A DNA stretch of 64,000 nt. It comes from Dryomyza anilis. Its lineage: Eukaryota; Arthropoda; Insecta; Diptera; Dryomyzidae. The stretch's first letter is position 1. Every line of letters starts with the position of its first letter. This document shows, one piece after another, positions 11,793 through 24,284 of the stretch. Location: NCBI GenBank assembly GCA_951804985.1, contig OX638132.1, positions 16,349,529-16,413,528 on the forward strand. The letters are read 5' to 3'. Below the pieces are notes generated by a model. The model searched no databases. It had not been told where the DNA came from and was given only the letters and a program-made list of their open reading frames with translations. The position numbers and the translations under genes are program-made.

Positions 11793-12900
11793 AAGGGTTT
11801 TTCAATAAGAGCGCTACAAAAGAAATTCTTTATTCCTGTAAAAGTACGTTCGATGCCATTATGTATGGAACTCGATTTATTTTGCAAGGCCACCACGGGC
11901 ACGCTTGCAGAAGTCCAGACGCAGAACCCAATTTTCGACGGTTTTCAAGCAGGTGTCAAATCGCACGACCGAGGCAGCCAATCGACTGGACCATTTCGTG
12001 AGATAACACGTTCTCCAAACTTGGTTTCCAATAAATTGATTGTGGTATTCGCTGTGTGGCTTGTGGCGCCGTCCTGTTGGAACCACATGTCCTCCAAGTC
12101 CATATCATCCAATTGGGGCCAAAAATATTCGCTTATCATTGAACGGTAGCGATTCCCATTCACAGTAACGTGCCGGTCTTGATCATCACGGAAGAAGTAC
12201 GGCCCTATGACGCCGCCGGCTCATAAACCGCACCAAACCGTAATTTTTTCGGGATGCAATGATAACTCATGGAGTACGTGTGGATTGCTGTCTGACCAAT
12301 AACGCATATTTTGTTTATTGACGAAGCCATTCAGCCAGAAATGAGCCTAATCGCTGAAGATGATTTTTCGATGAAAATCCGAATCATTTTCAAGTTGTTG
12401 CTCAGCCCAATTCTCGAACATACGACGCTTCTGGTGATTAAGCGGCTTCAGTTCTTGCGTCACTTTGATTTTGTAAGGATGTATGCCAAGATCTTTTCGC
12501 AAAATTCGCCACAAGGACGTCACAGAGATGCCCAACGCTTGAGAACGACACATTTGGGCTTTCTTCAACTCAAGCCTAAGCGGCAGCAATATTCCCGACA
12601 CTACGGCACATTTTGTACTGTGCCTGTGGATTCAAATTTTTCCACTAGACGCTCAATTGTTGATCTGCTAGGAGGATTATGACGACCATTAATTGGACGT
12701 AGCGCTCTTAACGTTGAGGTCACTGAGTCCGAATTTCGGTAGTAAATTTTAATAATTTCGACTCGTTGTTGGCTCGTATATCTTTCCATCATGAAATGGC
12801 AACCTTACTGAAGAGAAATGTCAAAAGAGCGGCAAGAAATATGGCGTCGTTTGCTGTCCCTGTCGCTTTACTTTTGTAGCGTCTCAGTTGAAAAACCCTT
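11793..12900 (-). mobile_element. Defective mariner-type transposon, DD41D ('rosa'-like) family
   Basis: A 1,108-bp element with imperfect TIRs (AAGGGTTTTTCAATAAGAGC left; GCGTCTCAGTTGAAAAACCC right, inverted) flanked by TA target duplications (11791-11792, 12901-12902). The transposase reads right to left: an HTH region (MMERYTSQQRVEIIKIYYR; LRILRKDLG-like second part), the first catalytic Asp in KIIFSD, and the second Asp in FQQDGATSH. Breaks: a frameshift/stop near 12601; nonsense codons at 12347-12349, directly after the first Asp, and at 12221-12223; and a deletion near 11945 joining SCDLTP to the C-terminal VENW block, removing the segment with the third catalytic Asp. It cannot be autonomous. 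Its spacing class (third Asp 41 residues after the second in intact relatives) is inferred from family knowledge. Confidence 0.9.
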
Positions 12901-12902
12901 TA

Positions 12903-13018
12903 CAAGTCGATTCGGCCGGGACGAAAACGAAAGTACATGAGGTTCAGATTTTGATAATTTTTTTATTATTTTAACAAATAGCTGAGACAATTTTCTTTAT
13001 TTGTAAATTTACACTTTG
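12903..13018. repeat. Middle part of the dispersed CCGGACG-box repeat
   Basis: It continues the repeat after the mariner: ATTCGGCCGGGACGAAAA, then a TTTCTTTATTTG..ACACTTTGTTTCTA segment that matches about 43425-43455. The satellite array begins directly after TTTCTAG. Confidence 0.65.
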
Positions 13019-16000
13019 TTTCTAGATTTCTCTGGTCTCCGTTTATCGATTAAATTAATTTAGAAAGCAAATTGCCTCTGGAAAATCCAGCTATAAATGT
13101 GCCAACATTGACCCCTCTACGACGCTCCGTTTAGAAGATATGAAGGTTTTTAGAAAATGAAAGAAATTTCAAATTGAATTTTTGATTTCTCTGGTCTCCG
13201 TTTATCGATTGAATTAATTTAGAATGCAAATTGACTCTGGAAAATCCAGCAAGAAATTTCAAATTGAATTCCTGATTTCTCTGGTCTCCGTTTATCGATT
13301 AAATTAATTTAGAAGGCAAATTGACTCTGGAAAATCCAGATATAAATGTGCCAACTTTGACCCCTCTACGACGCTCCGTTTAGAATATATGAAGGTTTTA
13401 AGAAAATGAAATAAATTTCAAATTGAATTCGTGATTTGTCTGGTCTCCGTTTATCGATTAAATTAATTTAGAAGGCAAATTGACTTTGGAAAATCCAGCT
13501 ATAAATGTGTCAACTTTGACCCCTCTACGACACTCCGTTTAGAAACGAAAGAAATTTCAAATTGTATTCTTGATTTCTCTGGAAAATCCAGCTAAAACTG
13601 TGCCAACTTTGACCCCTCTACGACGCTCCGTTTAGAAGATATGAAGGTTTTTAGAAAATGAAAGAAATTTCAAATTGAATTCTTGATTTCTCTGGTCTCC
13701 GTTTATCGATTGAATTAATTTAGAAGGCAAATTGACTCTGGAAAATCCAGCTATAAATGTGCCAACTTTGACCCCTCTACGACGTTCCGTTTAGAAGGTA
13801 TGAAGGTTTTTAGAAAATGAAAGAAAATTCAAATTGAATTCCTGATTTCTCTGGTCTCCGTTTATCGATTAAATTAATTTAGAAGGCAAATTGACTCTGG
13901 AAAATCCAACTATAAATGTGCCAACTTTGACTCCTCTACGACGCTCCGTTTAGAAGATATGAAGGTTTAAGAAAATGAAATAAATTTCAAATTGAATTCT
14001 TGATTTCTCTGGTCTCCGTTTATCGATTAAATTAATTTATAAAGCAAATTGCCTCTGGAAAATCCAGCTATAAATGTGCCAACATTGACCCCTCTACGAT
14101 GCTCCGTTTAGAAGATATGAAGGTTTTTAGAAAACGAAAGAAATTTCAAATTAAATTTTTGATTTCTCTGGTCTCCGTTTATCGATTATATTAATTCAAA
14201 AGGCAGATTGACTCTGGAAAATCCAGCTATAAATGTGCCAACTTTGACCCCTCTACGAAGCTCCGTTTAGAAAATATGAAGGTTTTAAAAAATGAAATAA
14301 ATTTCAAATTGAATTCTTGATTTCTCTGGTCTCCGTTTATCGATTGAATTAATTTAGAAGGCAAATTGACTCTGGAAAATCCAGCTATAAATGTGCCAAC
14401 TTTGACTCCTCTACGACGCTCCGTTTAGAAGATATGAAGGTTTAAGAAAATGAAATAAATTTCAAATTGAATTCTTGATTTCTCTGGTCTCCGTTTATCG
14501 ATTAAATTAATTTATAAAGCAAATTGCCTCTGGAAAATCCAGCTATAAATGTGCCAACATTGACCCCTCTACGATGCTCCGTTTAGAAGATATGAAGGTT
14601 TTTAGAAAACGAAAGAAATTTCAAATTAAATTTTTGATTTCTCTGGTCTCCGTTTATCGATTATATTAATTCAAAAGGCAGATTGACTCTGGAAAATCCA
14701 GCTATAAATGTGCCAACTTTGACCCCTCTACGAAGCTCCGTTTAGAAAATATGAAGGTTTTTAGAAAATGAAATAAATTTCAAATTGAATTCTTGATTTC
14801 TCTGGTCTCCGTTTATCGATTGAATTAATTTAGAAGGCAAATTGACTCTGGAAAATCCAGCTATAAATGTGCCAACTTTGACTCCTCTACGACGCTCCGT
14901 TTAGAAGATATGAAGGTTTAAGAAAATGAAATAAATTTCAAATTGAATTCTTGATTTCTCTGGTCTCCGTTTATCGATTAAATTAATTTATAAAGCAAAT
15001 TGCCTCTGGAAAATCCAGCTATAAATGTGCCAACATTGACCCCTCTACGATGCTCCGTTTAGAAGATATGAAGGTTTTTAGAAAACGAAAGAAATTTCAA
15101 ATTAAATTTTTGATTTCTCTGGTCTCCGTTTATCGATTATATTAATTCAAAAGGCAGATTGACTCTGGAAAATCCAGCTATAAATGTGCCAACTTTGACC
15201 CCTCTACGAAGCTCCGTTTAGAAAATATGAAGGTTTTTAGAAAATGAAATAAATTTCAAATTGAATTCTTGATTTCTCTGGTCTCCGTTTATCGATTGAA
15301 TTAATTTAGAAGGCAAATTGACTCTGGAAAATCCAGCTATAAATGTGCCAACTTTGACCCCTCTACGAAGCTCCGTTTAGAAAATATGAAGGTTTTTAGA
15401 AAATGAAAGAAATTTCAAATTGAATTCCTGATTTCTCTGGTCTCCGTTTATCGATTAAATTAATTTAGAAGGCAAACTGACTCTGGAAAATCCAGCTATA
15501 AATGTGCCAACTTTGACCCCTCTACGACGATCCGTTTGGAAGATATGAAGGTTTTTAGAAAACGAAAGAAATTTCAAATTGAATTTTTGATTTCTCTGGT
15601 CTCCGTTTATCGATTATATTAATTCAAAAGGCAGATTGACTCTGGAAAATCCAGCTATAAATGTGCCAACTTTGACCCCTCTACGAAGCTCCGTTTAGAA
15701 AATATGAAGGTTTTTAGAAAATGAAAGAAATTTCAAATTGAATTCTTGATTTCTCTGGTCTCCGTTTATCGATTATATTAATTCAAAAGGCAGATTGACT
15801 CTGGAAAATCCAGCTATAAATGTGCCAACTTTGACCTCTCTACGACAATCCGTTTAGAAGATATGAAGGTTTTTAGAAAACGAAAAAAATTTCAAATTGA
15901 ATTCGTGATTTGTCTGGTCTCCGTTTATCGATTAAATTAATTTAGAAGGCAAATTGACTCTGGAAAATCCAGCTATAAATGTGTCAACTTTGACCTCTCT

Positions 16001-19000
16001 ACGACGCTCCGTTTAGAAGATATGAAGGTTTTAAGAAAATGAAAGAAATTTCAAATTGAATTCTTGATTTCTCTGGTCTCCGTTTATCAATTAAATTAAT
16101 TTAAAAGGCAAACTGACTCTGGAAAATCCAGCTATAAATGTGTCAACTTTGACCCCTTTACGACGCTCCGTTTAGAAGATATGTAGGTTTTTAGAAAATG
16201 AAAGAAATTTCAAATTGAATTCTTGATTTCTCTATTCTCCGTTTATCGATTATATTAATTCAAAAGGCAAATTGACTCTGGAAAATCCAGCTATAAATGT
16301 GCCAACTTTGACCTCTCTACGACGCTCCGTTTAGAAGATATGAAGGTTTTTAGAAAATGAAAGAAACTTCAAATTGAATTCTTGATTTCTATGGTCTCCG
16401 TTTATCAATTAAATTAATTTAGAAGGCAAACTGACTCTGGAAAATCCAGCTGTAAATGTGCCAACTTTGACCCCTCTACGACGCTCCGTTTAGAAGATAT
16501 GAAGGTTTTTAGAAAACGAAAGAAATTTCAAATTGAATTCTTGATTTCTCTGGTCTCCGTTTATCGATTATATTAATTCAAAAGGCAGATTGACTCTGGA
16601 AAATCCAGCTATAAATGTGCCAACTTTGACCCCTCTACGAAGCTCCGTTTACAAAATATGAATTCCTGATTTCTCTGGTCTCCGTTTATCGATTAAATTA
16701 ATTTAGAAGGCAAATTGACTCTGGAAAATCCAGCTATAAATGTGCCAACTTTGGCCCCTCTACGACGCTCCGTTTAGAAGATATGAAGGTTTTTAGAAAA
16801 TGAAAGAAATTTCAAATTGAATTCTTGATTTCTCTGGTCTCCGTTTATCGATTATATTAATTTAGAAGGCAAACTGACTCTGGAAAATCCAGCTATAAAT
16901 GTGCCAACTTTGACCCCTCTACGACGCTCCGTTTAGAAGGTTTTTAGAAAATGAAAGAAATTTCAAATTGAATTCTTTATTTCTCTCGTCTCCGTTTATC
17001 GATTGAATTAATTTAGAATGCAAATTGACTTTGGAAAATCCAGCTATAAATGTGCCAACTTTGACCCCTCTACGACACTCCATTTAGAAGATATGAAGGT
17101 TTTTAGAAAACGAAAAAATTTCAAATTGAATTCCTGATTTGTCTGGTCTCCGTTTGACCCCTCTACGACGCTCCGTTTAGAAGATATGAAGGTTTTAAGA
17201 AAATGAAAGAAATTTCAAATTGAATTCTTGATATCTCTGGTCTCCGTTTATCGATTGAATTAATTTAGAATGCAAATTGACTTTGGAAAATCCAGCTATA
17301 AATGTGCCAACATTGACCCCTCTACGACGCTCCGTTTAGAAGATATGAAGGTTTTTAGAAAATGAAAGAAATTTCAAATTGAATTCCTGATTTCTCTGGT
17401 CTCCGTTTATCGATTAAATTAATTTAGAAGGCAAACTGACTCTGGAAAATCCAGCTATAAATGTGCCAACTTTGACCCCTCTACGACGCTCCGTTTAGAA
17501 GATATGAAGGTTTTAAGAAAATGAAATAAATTTCAAATTGAATTCTTTATTTCTCTGGTCTCCGTTTATCGATTATATTAATTCAAAAGGCAAATTGACT
17601 CTGTAAAATCCAGCTATAAGTGTGCCAACTTTGACCCCTCTACGACGCTCCGTTTAGAAGATATGTAGGTTTTTAGAAAATGAAAGAAATTTCAAATTGA
17701 ATTCTTGATTTCTCTGGTCTCCGTTTATCGATTAAATTAATTTAGAAGGCAAACTGACTCTGGAAAATCCAGCTATAAATGTGCCAACTTTGACCCCTCT
17801 ACGACGCTCCGTTTAGAAGATATGAAGGTTTTAAGAAAATGAAATTAATTTCAAATTGAATTATTTATTTCTCTGGTCTCCGTTTATCGATTATATTAAT
17901 TCAAAAGGCAAATTGACTCTGTAAAATCCAGCTATAAATGTGCCAACTTTGACCCCTCTACGACGCTCCGTTTAGAAGATATGTAGGTTTCTAGAAAATG
18001 AAAGAAATTTCAAATTGAATTCTTGATTTCTCTATTCTCCTTTTATCGATTGAATTAATTTAGAATGCAAATTGACTTTGGAAAATCCAGCTATAAATGT
18101 GTCAACTTTGACCCCTCTACGACGCTCCGTTTAGAAGATATGAAGGTTTTTAGAAAATGAAAGTAATTTCAAATTGAATTCCTGATTTCTCTGGTCTCCG
18201 TTTATCGATTAAATTAATTTAGAAGGCAAACTGACTCTGGAAAATCCAGCTATAAATGTGCCAACTTTGACCCCTCTACGACGCTCCGTTTAGAAGATAT
18301 GAAGGTTTTTAGAAAATGAAAGAAATTTCAAATTGAATTCTTGACTTCTCTGATCTCCGTTTATCGATATAATTAATTTAGAATGCAAATTGACTTTGGA
18401 AAATACAGCTATAAATGTGTCAACTTTGACCCCTCTACGACGCTCCGTTTAGAAAATATGAAGGTTTTTAGAAAATGAAAGTAATTTCAAATTGAATTCC
18501 TGATTTGTCTGGTCTCCGTTTATCGATTAAATTAATTTAGAAGGCAAATTGACTCTGGAAAATCCAGCTATAAATGTGCCAACTTTGACCCCTCTACGAC
18601 GCTCCGTTTAGAAGATATGAAGGTTTTAAGAAAATGAAAGAAATTTCAAATTGAATTCTTGATTTCTCTGGTCTCCGTTTATCGATTATATTAATTCAAA
18701 AGGCAGATTGACTCTGGAAAATCCAGCTATAAATGTGCCAACTTTGACCCCTCTACGAAGCTCCGTTTACAAAATATGAATTCCTGATTTCTCTGGTCTC
18801 CGTTTATCGATTAAATTAATTTAGAAGGCAAATTGACTCTGGAAAATCCAGCTATACATGTGCCAACTTTGGCCCCTCTACGACGCTCCGTTTAGAAGAT
18901 ATGAAGGTTTTTAGAAAATGAAAGAAATTTCAAATTGAATTCCTGATTTCTCTGTTCTCCGTTTATCGATTAAATTAATTTAGAAGGCAAACTGACTCTG

Positions 19001-20278
19001 TAAAATCCAGCTATAAATGTGCCAACTTTGACCCCTCTACGACGCTCCGTTTAGAAGATATGTAGGTTTTTAGAAAATGAAAGAAATTTCAAATTGAATT
19101 CTTGATTTCTCTGGTCTCCGTTTATCGATTAAATTAATTTAGAAGGCAAACTGACTCTGGAAAATCCAGCTATAAATGTGCCAACTTTGACCCCTCTACG
19201 ACGCTCCGTTTAGAAGATATGAAGGTTTTTAGAAAATGAAAGAAATTTCAAATTGAATTCTTGACTTCTCTGATCTCCGTTTATCGATTGAATTAATTTA
19301 GAATGCAAATTGACTTTGGAAAATACAGCTATAAATGTGTCAACTTTGACCCCTCTACGACGCTCCGTTTAGAAAATATGAAGGTTTTTAGAAAATGAAA
19401 GTAATTTCAAATTGAATTCCTGATTTGTCTGGTCTCCGTTTATCGATTAAATTAATTTAGAAGGCAAATTGACTCTGGAAAATCCAGCTATAAATGTGCC
19501 AACTTTGACCCCTCTACGACGCTCCGTTTAGAAGATATGAAGGTTTTAAGAAAATGAAAGAAATTTCAAATTGAATTCTTGATTTCTCTATTTTCCTTTT
19601 ATCGATTGAATTAATTTAGAATGCAAATTGACTTTGGAAAATCCAGCTATAAATGTGTCAACTTTGACCCCTCTACGACGCTCCGTTTAGAAGATATGAA
19701 GGTTTTAAGAAAATGAAAGAAATTTCAAATTGAATTCTTGATTTCTCTGGTCTCCGTTTATCGATTGAATTAATTTAGAATGCAAATTGACTTTGGAAAA
19801 TCCAGCTATTTGACCCCTCTACGACACTCCGTTTAGAAGATATGTAGGTTTTTAGAAAACGAAAGAAATTTCAAATTGAATTCCTGATTTGTCTGGTCTC
19901 CGTTTATCGATTAAATTGATTTAGAAGGCAAATTGACTCTGGAAAATCCAGCTATAAGTGTGCCTACTTTGACCCCTCTACGACGCTCCGTTTAGAAGAT
20001 ATGAAGGTTTTTAGAAAATGAAAGAAATTTCAAATTGAATTCTTGATTTCTCTGGTCTCCGTTTATCGATTGAATTAATTTAGAATGCAAATTGACTTTG
20101 GAAAATCCAGCTATAAATGTGTCAACTTTGACCCCTCTACGACGCTCCGTTTAGAAGATATGAAGGTTTTTAGAAAATGAAAGAAATTTCAAATTGAATT
20201 CTTGATTTCTCTGGTCTCCGTTTATCAATTAAATTAATTTAAAAGGCAAATTGGCTCTGGAAAATCCAGGAATATATG
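13019..20278. repeat. Satellite array, about 159-bp monomer, about 45 copies
   Basis: A continuous tandem array of 7.26 kb. Successive GGTCTCCGTTTATCGATT landmarks are 159 bp apart (for example 13035 to 13194, and 17401 to 17560). Each monomer also carries GACTCTGGAAAATCCAGCTA, AACTTTGACCCCTCTACGAC and CTCCGTTTAGAAGATATGAA. Several monomers are shortened (around 13250, 13550, 16650, 16930, 17150, 18770 and 19800). Monomer variants recur as blocks: a trimer of about 475 bp (the ACTTTGACTCCTC variant at about 13921, 14396 and 14872), a duplication with 920-bp spacing (TTGACTTCTCTGATCTCC at 18341 and 19261) and one at about 2.1 kb spacing (ACAAAATATGAATTCCTG at 16651 and 18769). No coding capacity. 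Confidence 0.97.
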
Positions 20279-20760
20279 TGCTGGACGGAAAAATTTTTAC
20301 CTTTTTCTTTTTCTAAGAATACTTTTTGCAGAAAAATTATTTTTTTAGAAATATAGCTGAAATAATTTACTTTATTTTTGTATATACACATTTTTCCTAA
20401 AGTTAACAGTTATTTTGTAATAAATCACAGAATAATTCCGGACGTTCTGTATGAAAATTTGCACTACGTTTTTTTGATAAAAATAATTTTATATCTGAAA
20501 GGATTAATAATCATTATTACGAAATAAAAAGTGATGTACGAATCGAATATCCAGATGATTTTTAAGTTTTTAATTTTTGATTTTTTGTGAAAAAAAAAAA
20601 AATGTTTTTTACACTTTTGGACTCAAATTCCGGACGTGACATATTTAAATTAGCTGTTAAAAATGTTCTTGAATTACTCGATGTATATATTTTTGAAAAT
20701 TCCATTCCGCCACCTACACAATTTATTTATGACCCAACAATTTTTTTCGGAAATCGATAG
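20279..20760. repeat. Right part of the dispersed CCGGACG-box repeat
   Basis: After the satellite, the sequence matches about 43500-44080 in order: a TTTACTTTATTTTTGTATAT block, AATTCCGGACGTTCTGTATG, TTAATAATCATTATTACGAA and CAAATTCCGGACGTGACAT. The copy here lacks the MITE found at 43750-43876. Confidence 0.8.
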
Positions 20761-22202
20761 CGGACATCATTGGAAGGCTAATATACCGTTTCGCGCTGTT
20801 TAATCTAGTATTTATAACTTTTTAACCAATATTCGAAATTCATTTTCTTAAAGGGATTTTTAAAGAGGACACCTGGTGTTATATAACAATGCATTAACAT
20901 TTCTTTTTCACCAAGTAATAACGCTTTTTATTCACACAAATTTTTTTTTTTTTTAAATATTTAAAATTCTTTTGCTTAATTTTTTAAAAATATTTAAATT
21001 TGTTTTGCTTAATTTCGTAAAAAAAAATGTCAGACATAAAGGCCAATTTGTGTATTGTTGCGGGAGATTTTTCACGTGTAAAATTGGAAAATGATTCTTT
21101 TCTTTTATTCGAATTTTAAAAATAAAAAAAGAAAAAAATAATGGGAAATTGAAATATTTGTCTATATCTCAAAAACTAGAACCAATTTGTTAAAACTAAT
21201 TTCATTTATGAAATCAGCAGCACCAAATGTATCTACTATTTGCTTCAACTTTGACTCCATCAGGTCAAAATTTGAATTTTCTCGAGCAGTCGATTCGTTG
21301 CTTTTTTGGAGAATTTCTCTTCCACAAAACAACTTCCTGCACATTTAGTTGAGGTTCACCACACCTCGATTAACTACTAAGCAAAAATGTTTCTTCTAAT
21401 GATCAAATAAAATGCAACCAACACAAGGTAGTCTTTAAAACTAGTAAAAGCCAAATCCTTGGCTTGGCAGTCAGATAATTCAACGAGACTCCACATCAAT
21501 CTTCAGCAGAAACGCAGTACATTAAGGCAGCAACATTAAAGGCAACAATATCAACAGCAGCAGCAACAATTTTAGCTGCAGCCAGTTAAAGATCGGTGAA
21601 GTTGCTCAGTGCGCGTGCTGTACGCACTGCTGGCAACTACTTGTCGTCGTCGTAGCAACTTCGGCTGTTGGGCGACATGGTCGGCTGGCCATTCACCTGT
21701 TCGAAAAAGCCTAGCAACAGCAAAAGAAGTGGCTGCTGCTGCTGCCACGAAGTTAAATTGGTCAAAAGGTTAGCAATGCTGGCAAAGGCGGCGGCAGCAA
21801 CAGTCGGCATTCACGAAGGTATGCAGCATGTTTATAAATAAATAAAATGTTGAAGACTCATCATGAAGGCGTCTGCTAGACGTTGTCTTGATGTTGACTG
21901 CAAAAAGACACAGTGTTACAGGCAAAACAGCAGCAACATGCGACAGCAACAATATACAAGCAAGTAATTTGAAGCGATGTTGGCAACATTCCACTGAGCT
22001 TGCATGTGGTTGCCGATGTTGCTGTCAATGCTGTTGTTGCTGTTGCTATTGCTGTTGTTGTTGTAGCTGTTGTCATGCTTATAATCATTAAATGATTAAT
22101 GTGCTCTCTCATTAATGGGTCTCAAATCAATGTCGCGCGCGATTTGTCTGTAAATCGCCCTCAAGTCACAAAACCTCCGGATAGTTGTACGCAATTTTCA
22201 AT
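20761..22202. other. Intergenic DNA with CAG/CAA-rich unique tract
   Basis: AT-rich to about 21400, then a less AT-rich stretch (21470-22090) with many CAACAG, GCAGCA and TGTTGC triplets on both strands. Such tracts give Cys-, Thr- or Ala-rich reading frames in every phase, which I treat as spurious. It may hold regulatory DNA; nothing specific can be shown. Confidence 0.4.
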
Positions 22203-22330
22203 TTCATAATACCGTCCGACACCCTTTATAAAAAAAAATTATAAAATCATATATTTTCTTAAAGCCTGTTAAAAAATAAAATGTGCGTGTTTTCCAGTTT
22301 TTCTAGATCAATTCGTTTAGCATTTTAAAA
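22203..22330. repeat. Repeat carrying ACCGTCCGACAC and TTCTAGATCAATTCG
   Basis: TAATACCGTCCGACAC followed about 90 bp later by TTTCTAGATCAATTCGTTTA. The same pair occurs at 49180-49258 in unc79 intron 13, and the first motif again at about 56720-56740 in intron 15. Family unknown. Confidence 0.55.
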
Positions 22331-22487
22331 TTAATTTTAATATTTTATTAATATCACCCATCATTTTTCTTAATGATGAATGAATTTAATTTTTTTTTTG
22401 ATGAATATGATAAAATTCAAAATTAAAATTTTACATTAAATAATATTTAGTTCATTGAAAATTTAGAACTCTTATTTTGACGTTTAC

Positions 22488-22735
22488 ACACACACAAAAA
22501 AAATTCATCAATATGATGAATTTATTCATATTATGAATTTTTCCACCAACTACCAGATTCATCATATTGATACCATTAAATGACATATTGATGAATACAT
22601 TCATTATATATATATGAAATTATTCATACTATCAAACATCATTGTGAAGAACGAAATATTCAATACAATGAATTTGTCTTGTCATATTGATAAATTTGCT
22701 CATAATATTTATGAATATAATATTTTTTTACACAT
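22488..22735. mobile_element. MITE of the TTCATCAATATGATGAA family
   Basis: It starts CACACAAAAAAAATTCATCA and continues with ATATGATGAATTTATTCATA palindromic steps; the right end near 22733 has TTTTTTTACACA. A mini-me copy starts 35 bp downstream. Confidence 0.55.
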
Positions 22736-22769
22736 TTTTCAAAAAAACAAAATTTTAGAAAATAATACG

Positions 22770-23345
22770 AAACCAGTTGGGAAGGTTAGATCACATGGGA
22801 AATTTTAAAGTAGGTGTAATTATGATAGTTAGGATTATCAAAATTATAGTCGGTCTAAGCCGACTATAAATACCCTACACATATGTGTGGTTACCATTCA
22901 AAGTGATATATAGGTCACCAGGGTATACGAATCCTGAAAATAACTACAAACATTCAATCGCTGAAGAATTTCCATTCATTTGATACCCATATTTACAAAT
23001 GGGTAGGTGTACCGAATTTCGATTTTTTTTTTTGTGAACCACAAGTCTTTTCGCCGGAAAACATTATTATCATGTATTTGAGCATGATGTCAATATATAT
23101 TTGACCAACAAAGTTTACCTAAGCACGTATACATAAAAATTGATCTTTATATGTACATTTTATATGTGGTATTTGAACATAAGTGGTCGGATCATAGGTC
23201 ACCATGGACCGATCTCGCCAATTTTTTCGCACATACAGCGTAGGTATATTAGTAATCTAAGTTATAAGTTTCATTTATCTAGCTCTTCAATTTTAAAAGT
23301 CTTAGGGATTTCAACAGACAGACAGACAGACAGACAGACGGACAG

Positions 23346-23391
<46 letters not shown>

Positions 23392-23548
23392 GGACAGACA
23401 GACGGACAGACGGACATCGCTAAATCGACTCAGGAGGTCATGCTGGTCAAGAATATATATACTTTTCCATACCGGAGATGCTTTCTTCTGGGTGTTACAA
23501 ACGGCGTACCAAACTGAATATACCCTTTCACTCTTAGTGTAGGGTATA
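22770..23548 (+). mobile_element. mini-me / DINE-like element (copy C, full length)
   Basis: A 779-bp copy: AAACCAGTTGGGAAGGTTAG head, GTCGGTCTAAGCCGACTATA palindrome, ACCCTACACATATGTGTGG hairpin, the longest GACA/GACG array in the window (about 23314-23414), then CGCTAAATCGACTCAGGAGG and the terminal CACTCTTAGTGTAGGGTATA. The sequence is close to copies D, E and F, which suggests recent spread. The 125-residue reading frame through the array is spurious (TDRQ repeats). Confidence 0.8.
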
Positions 23549-23710
23549 AAAAAAGTGTTGTTGTAAAAATGCTATTTAAAGAATAGCAAAAAAAAATGTA
23601 ATGTTTTCGAAAAATAAAATTCGAAAAAAAAATGTTCCAAAAAAATGTTTTGATTCAAAAACAAAAATAAAAAAAAAATATGAAAAATATGTAGTGTTGT
23701 GTTTTATGTT

Positions 23711-23925
23711 TTTGTTCATTAATATGATGAAACGTATTCTTCACGCACAATTCATCATATTGAAGAACACTTTTTCGGCAATTACCAAGTGTTAATCATA
23801 TTTATGATCGCATTCTTAACATTGATGTCGTTAGTCATAAATATCATGAATGGTTCTTCAATACTATGAATCATGGGTTGAAGAACGGAATTCATCAATA
23901 TGATGTACATTTTTTTTCTTTGCAC
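23711..23925. mobile_element. MITE of the TTCATCAATATGATGAA family
   Basis: TTCATTAATATGATGAA near the left, TTCATCATATTGAAG and GAATTCATCAATATGATG near the right; the same palindromic motif as 22488-22735. Boundaries are approximate. Confidence 0.5.
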
Positions 23926-24028
23926 GGTCGAGTTCGTTTCATTGAAAGGCGACTCGGAGAGCATGCAAACAATTATTTCCCCTTTTATATGGTTTCCACT
24001 GCTAAAATTCAGAAGGAATCAAGAAATA

Positions 24029-24251
24029 TACGCCCAGAAAAAAATAACCTCAAATCTCATTAAAATTGGTCAATAGGACAATTATTGATTTAATAGTATA
24101 CAAAAAATAATTCTTTTTATATAAACTCAATGGCAATGTCATGGTATTTTCTAGTATTTAATGGTATTTTCCGATTAAAATAATAATTTATCCAATTGAC
24201 TATTTTTAATAGTAAAAAACTATTATTTATATAGTATTTTTTCTGGGTGTA
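24029..24251. mobile_element. 223-bp MITE with ACCCAGAAAAAAATA ends
   Basis: Left TACGCCCAGAAAAAAATAAC and right GTATTTTTTCTGGGTGTA are inverted repeats. Inside are CAATAGGACAATTATTGATT and TTAATGGTATTTTCCGATTA, shared with 55202-55605, 60139-60320 and (decayed) 49258-49404. Non-coding. Confidence 0.8.
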
Positions 24252-24284
24252 CAGCTAAATTTTCTGAATTTTAAGAAACAGATC

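Noticed and set aside
13019..20278. CRISPR-like regular repeat
   Set aside because: The repeats are 159-bp head-to-tail monomers without unique spacers, in a eukaryotic context.
21770..22112. Cys-rich and Ala/Thr-rich frames around the CAG/CAA tract, possibly a small cysteine-rich peptide
   Set aside because: Overlapping frames on both strands are all open because of triplet composition; there is no signal peptide, splice context or conserved Cys pattern.
23140..23517. Reading frames with TDRQTDRQ or SVCLSVCL strings in the mini-me copies (also 6572-6832, 30743-31155, 38812-39078, 40363-40717)
   Set aside because: They are translations of the GACA/GTCY tetranucleotide array and appear in every copy regardless of frame; no coding evidence.
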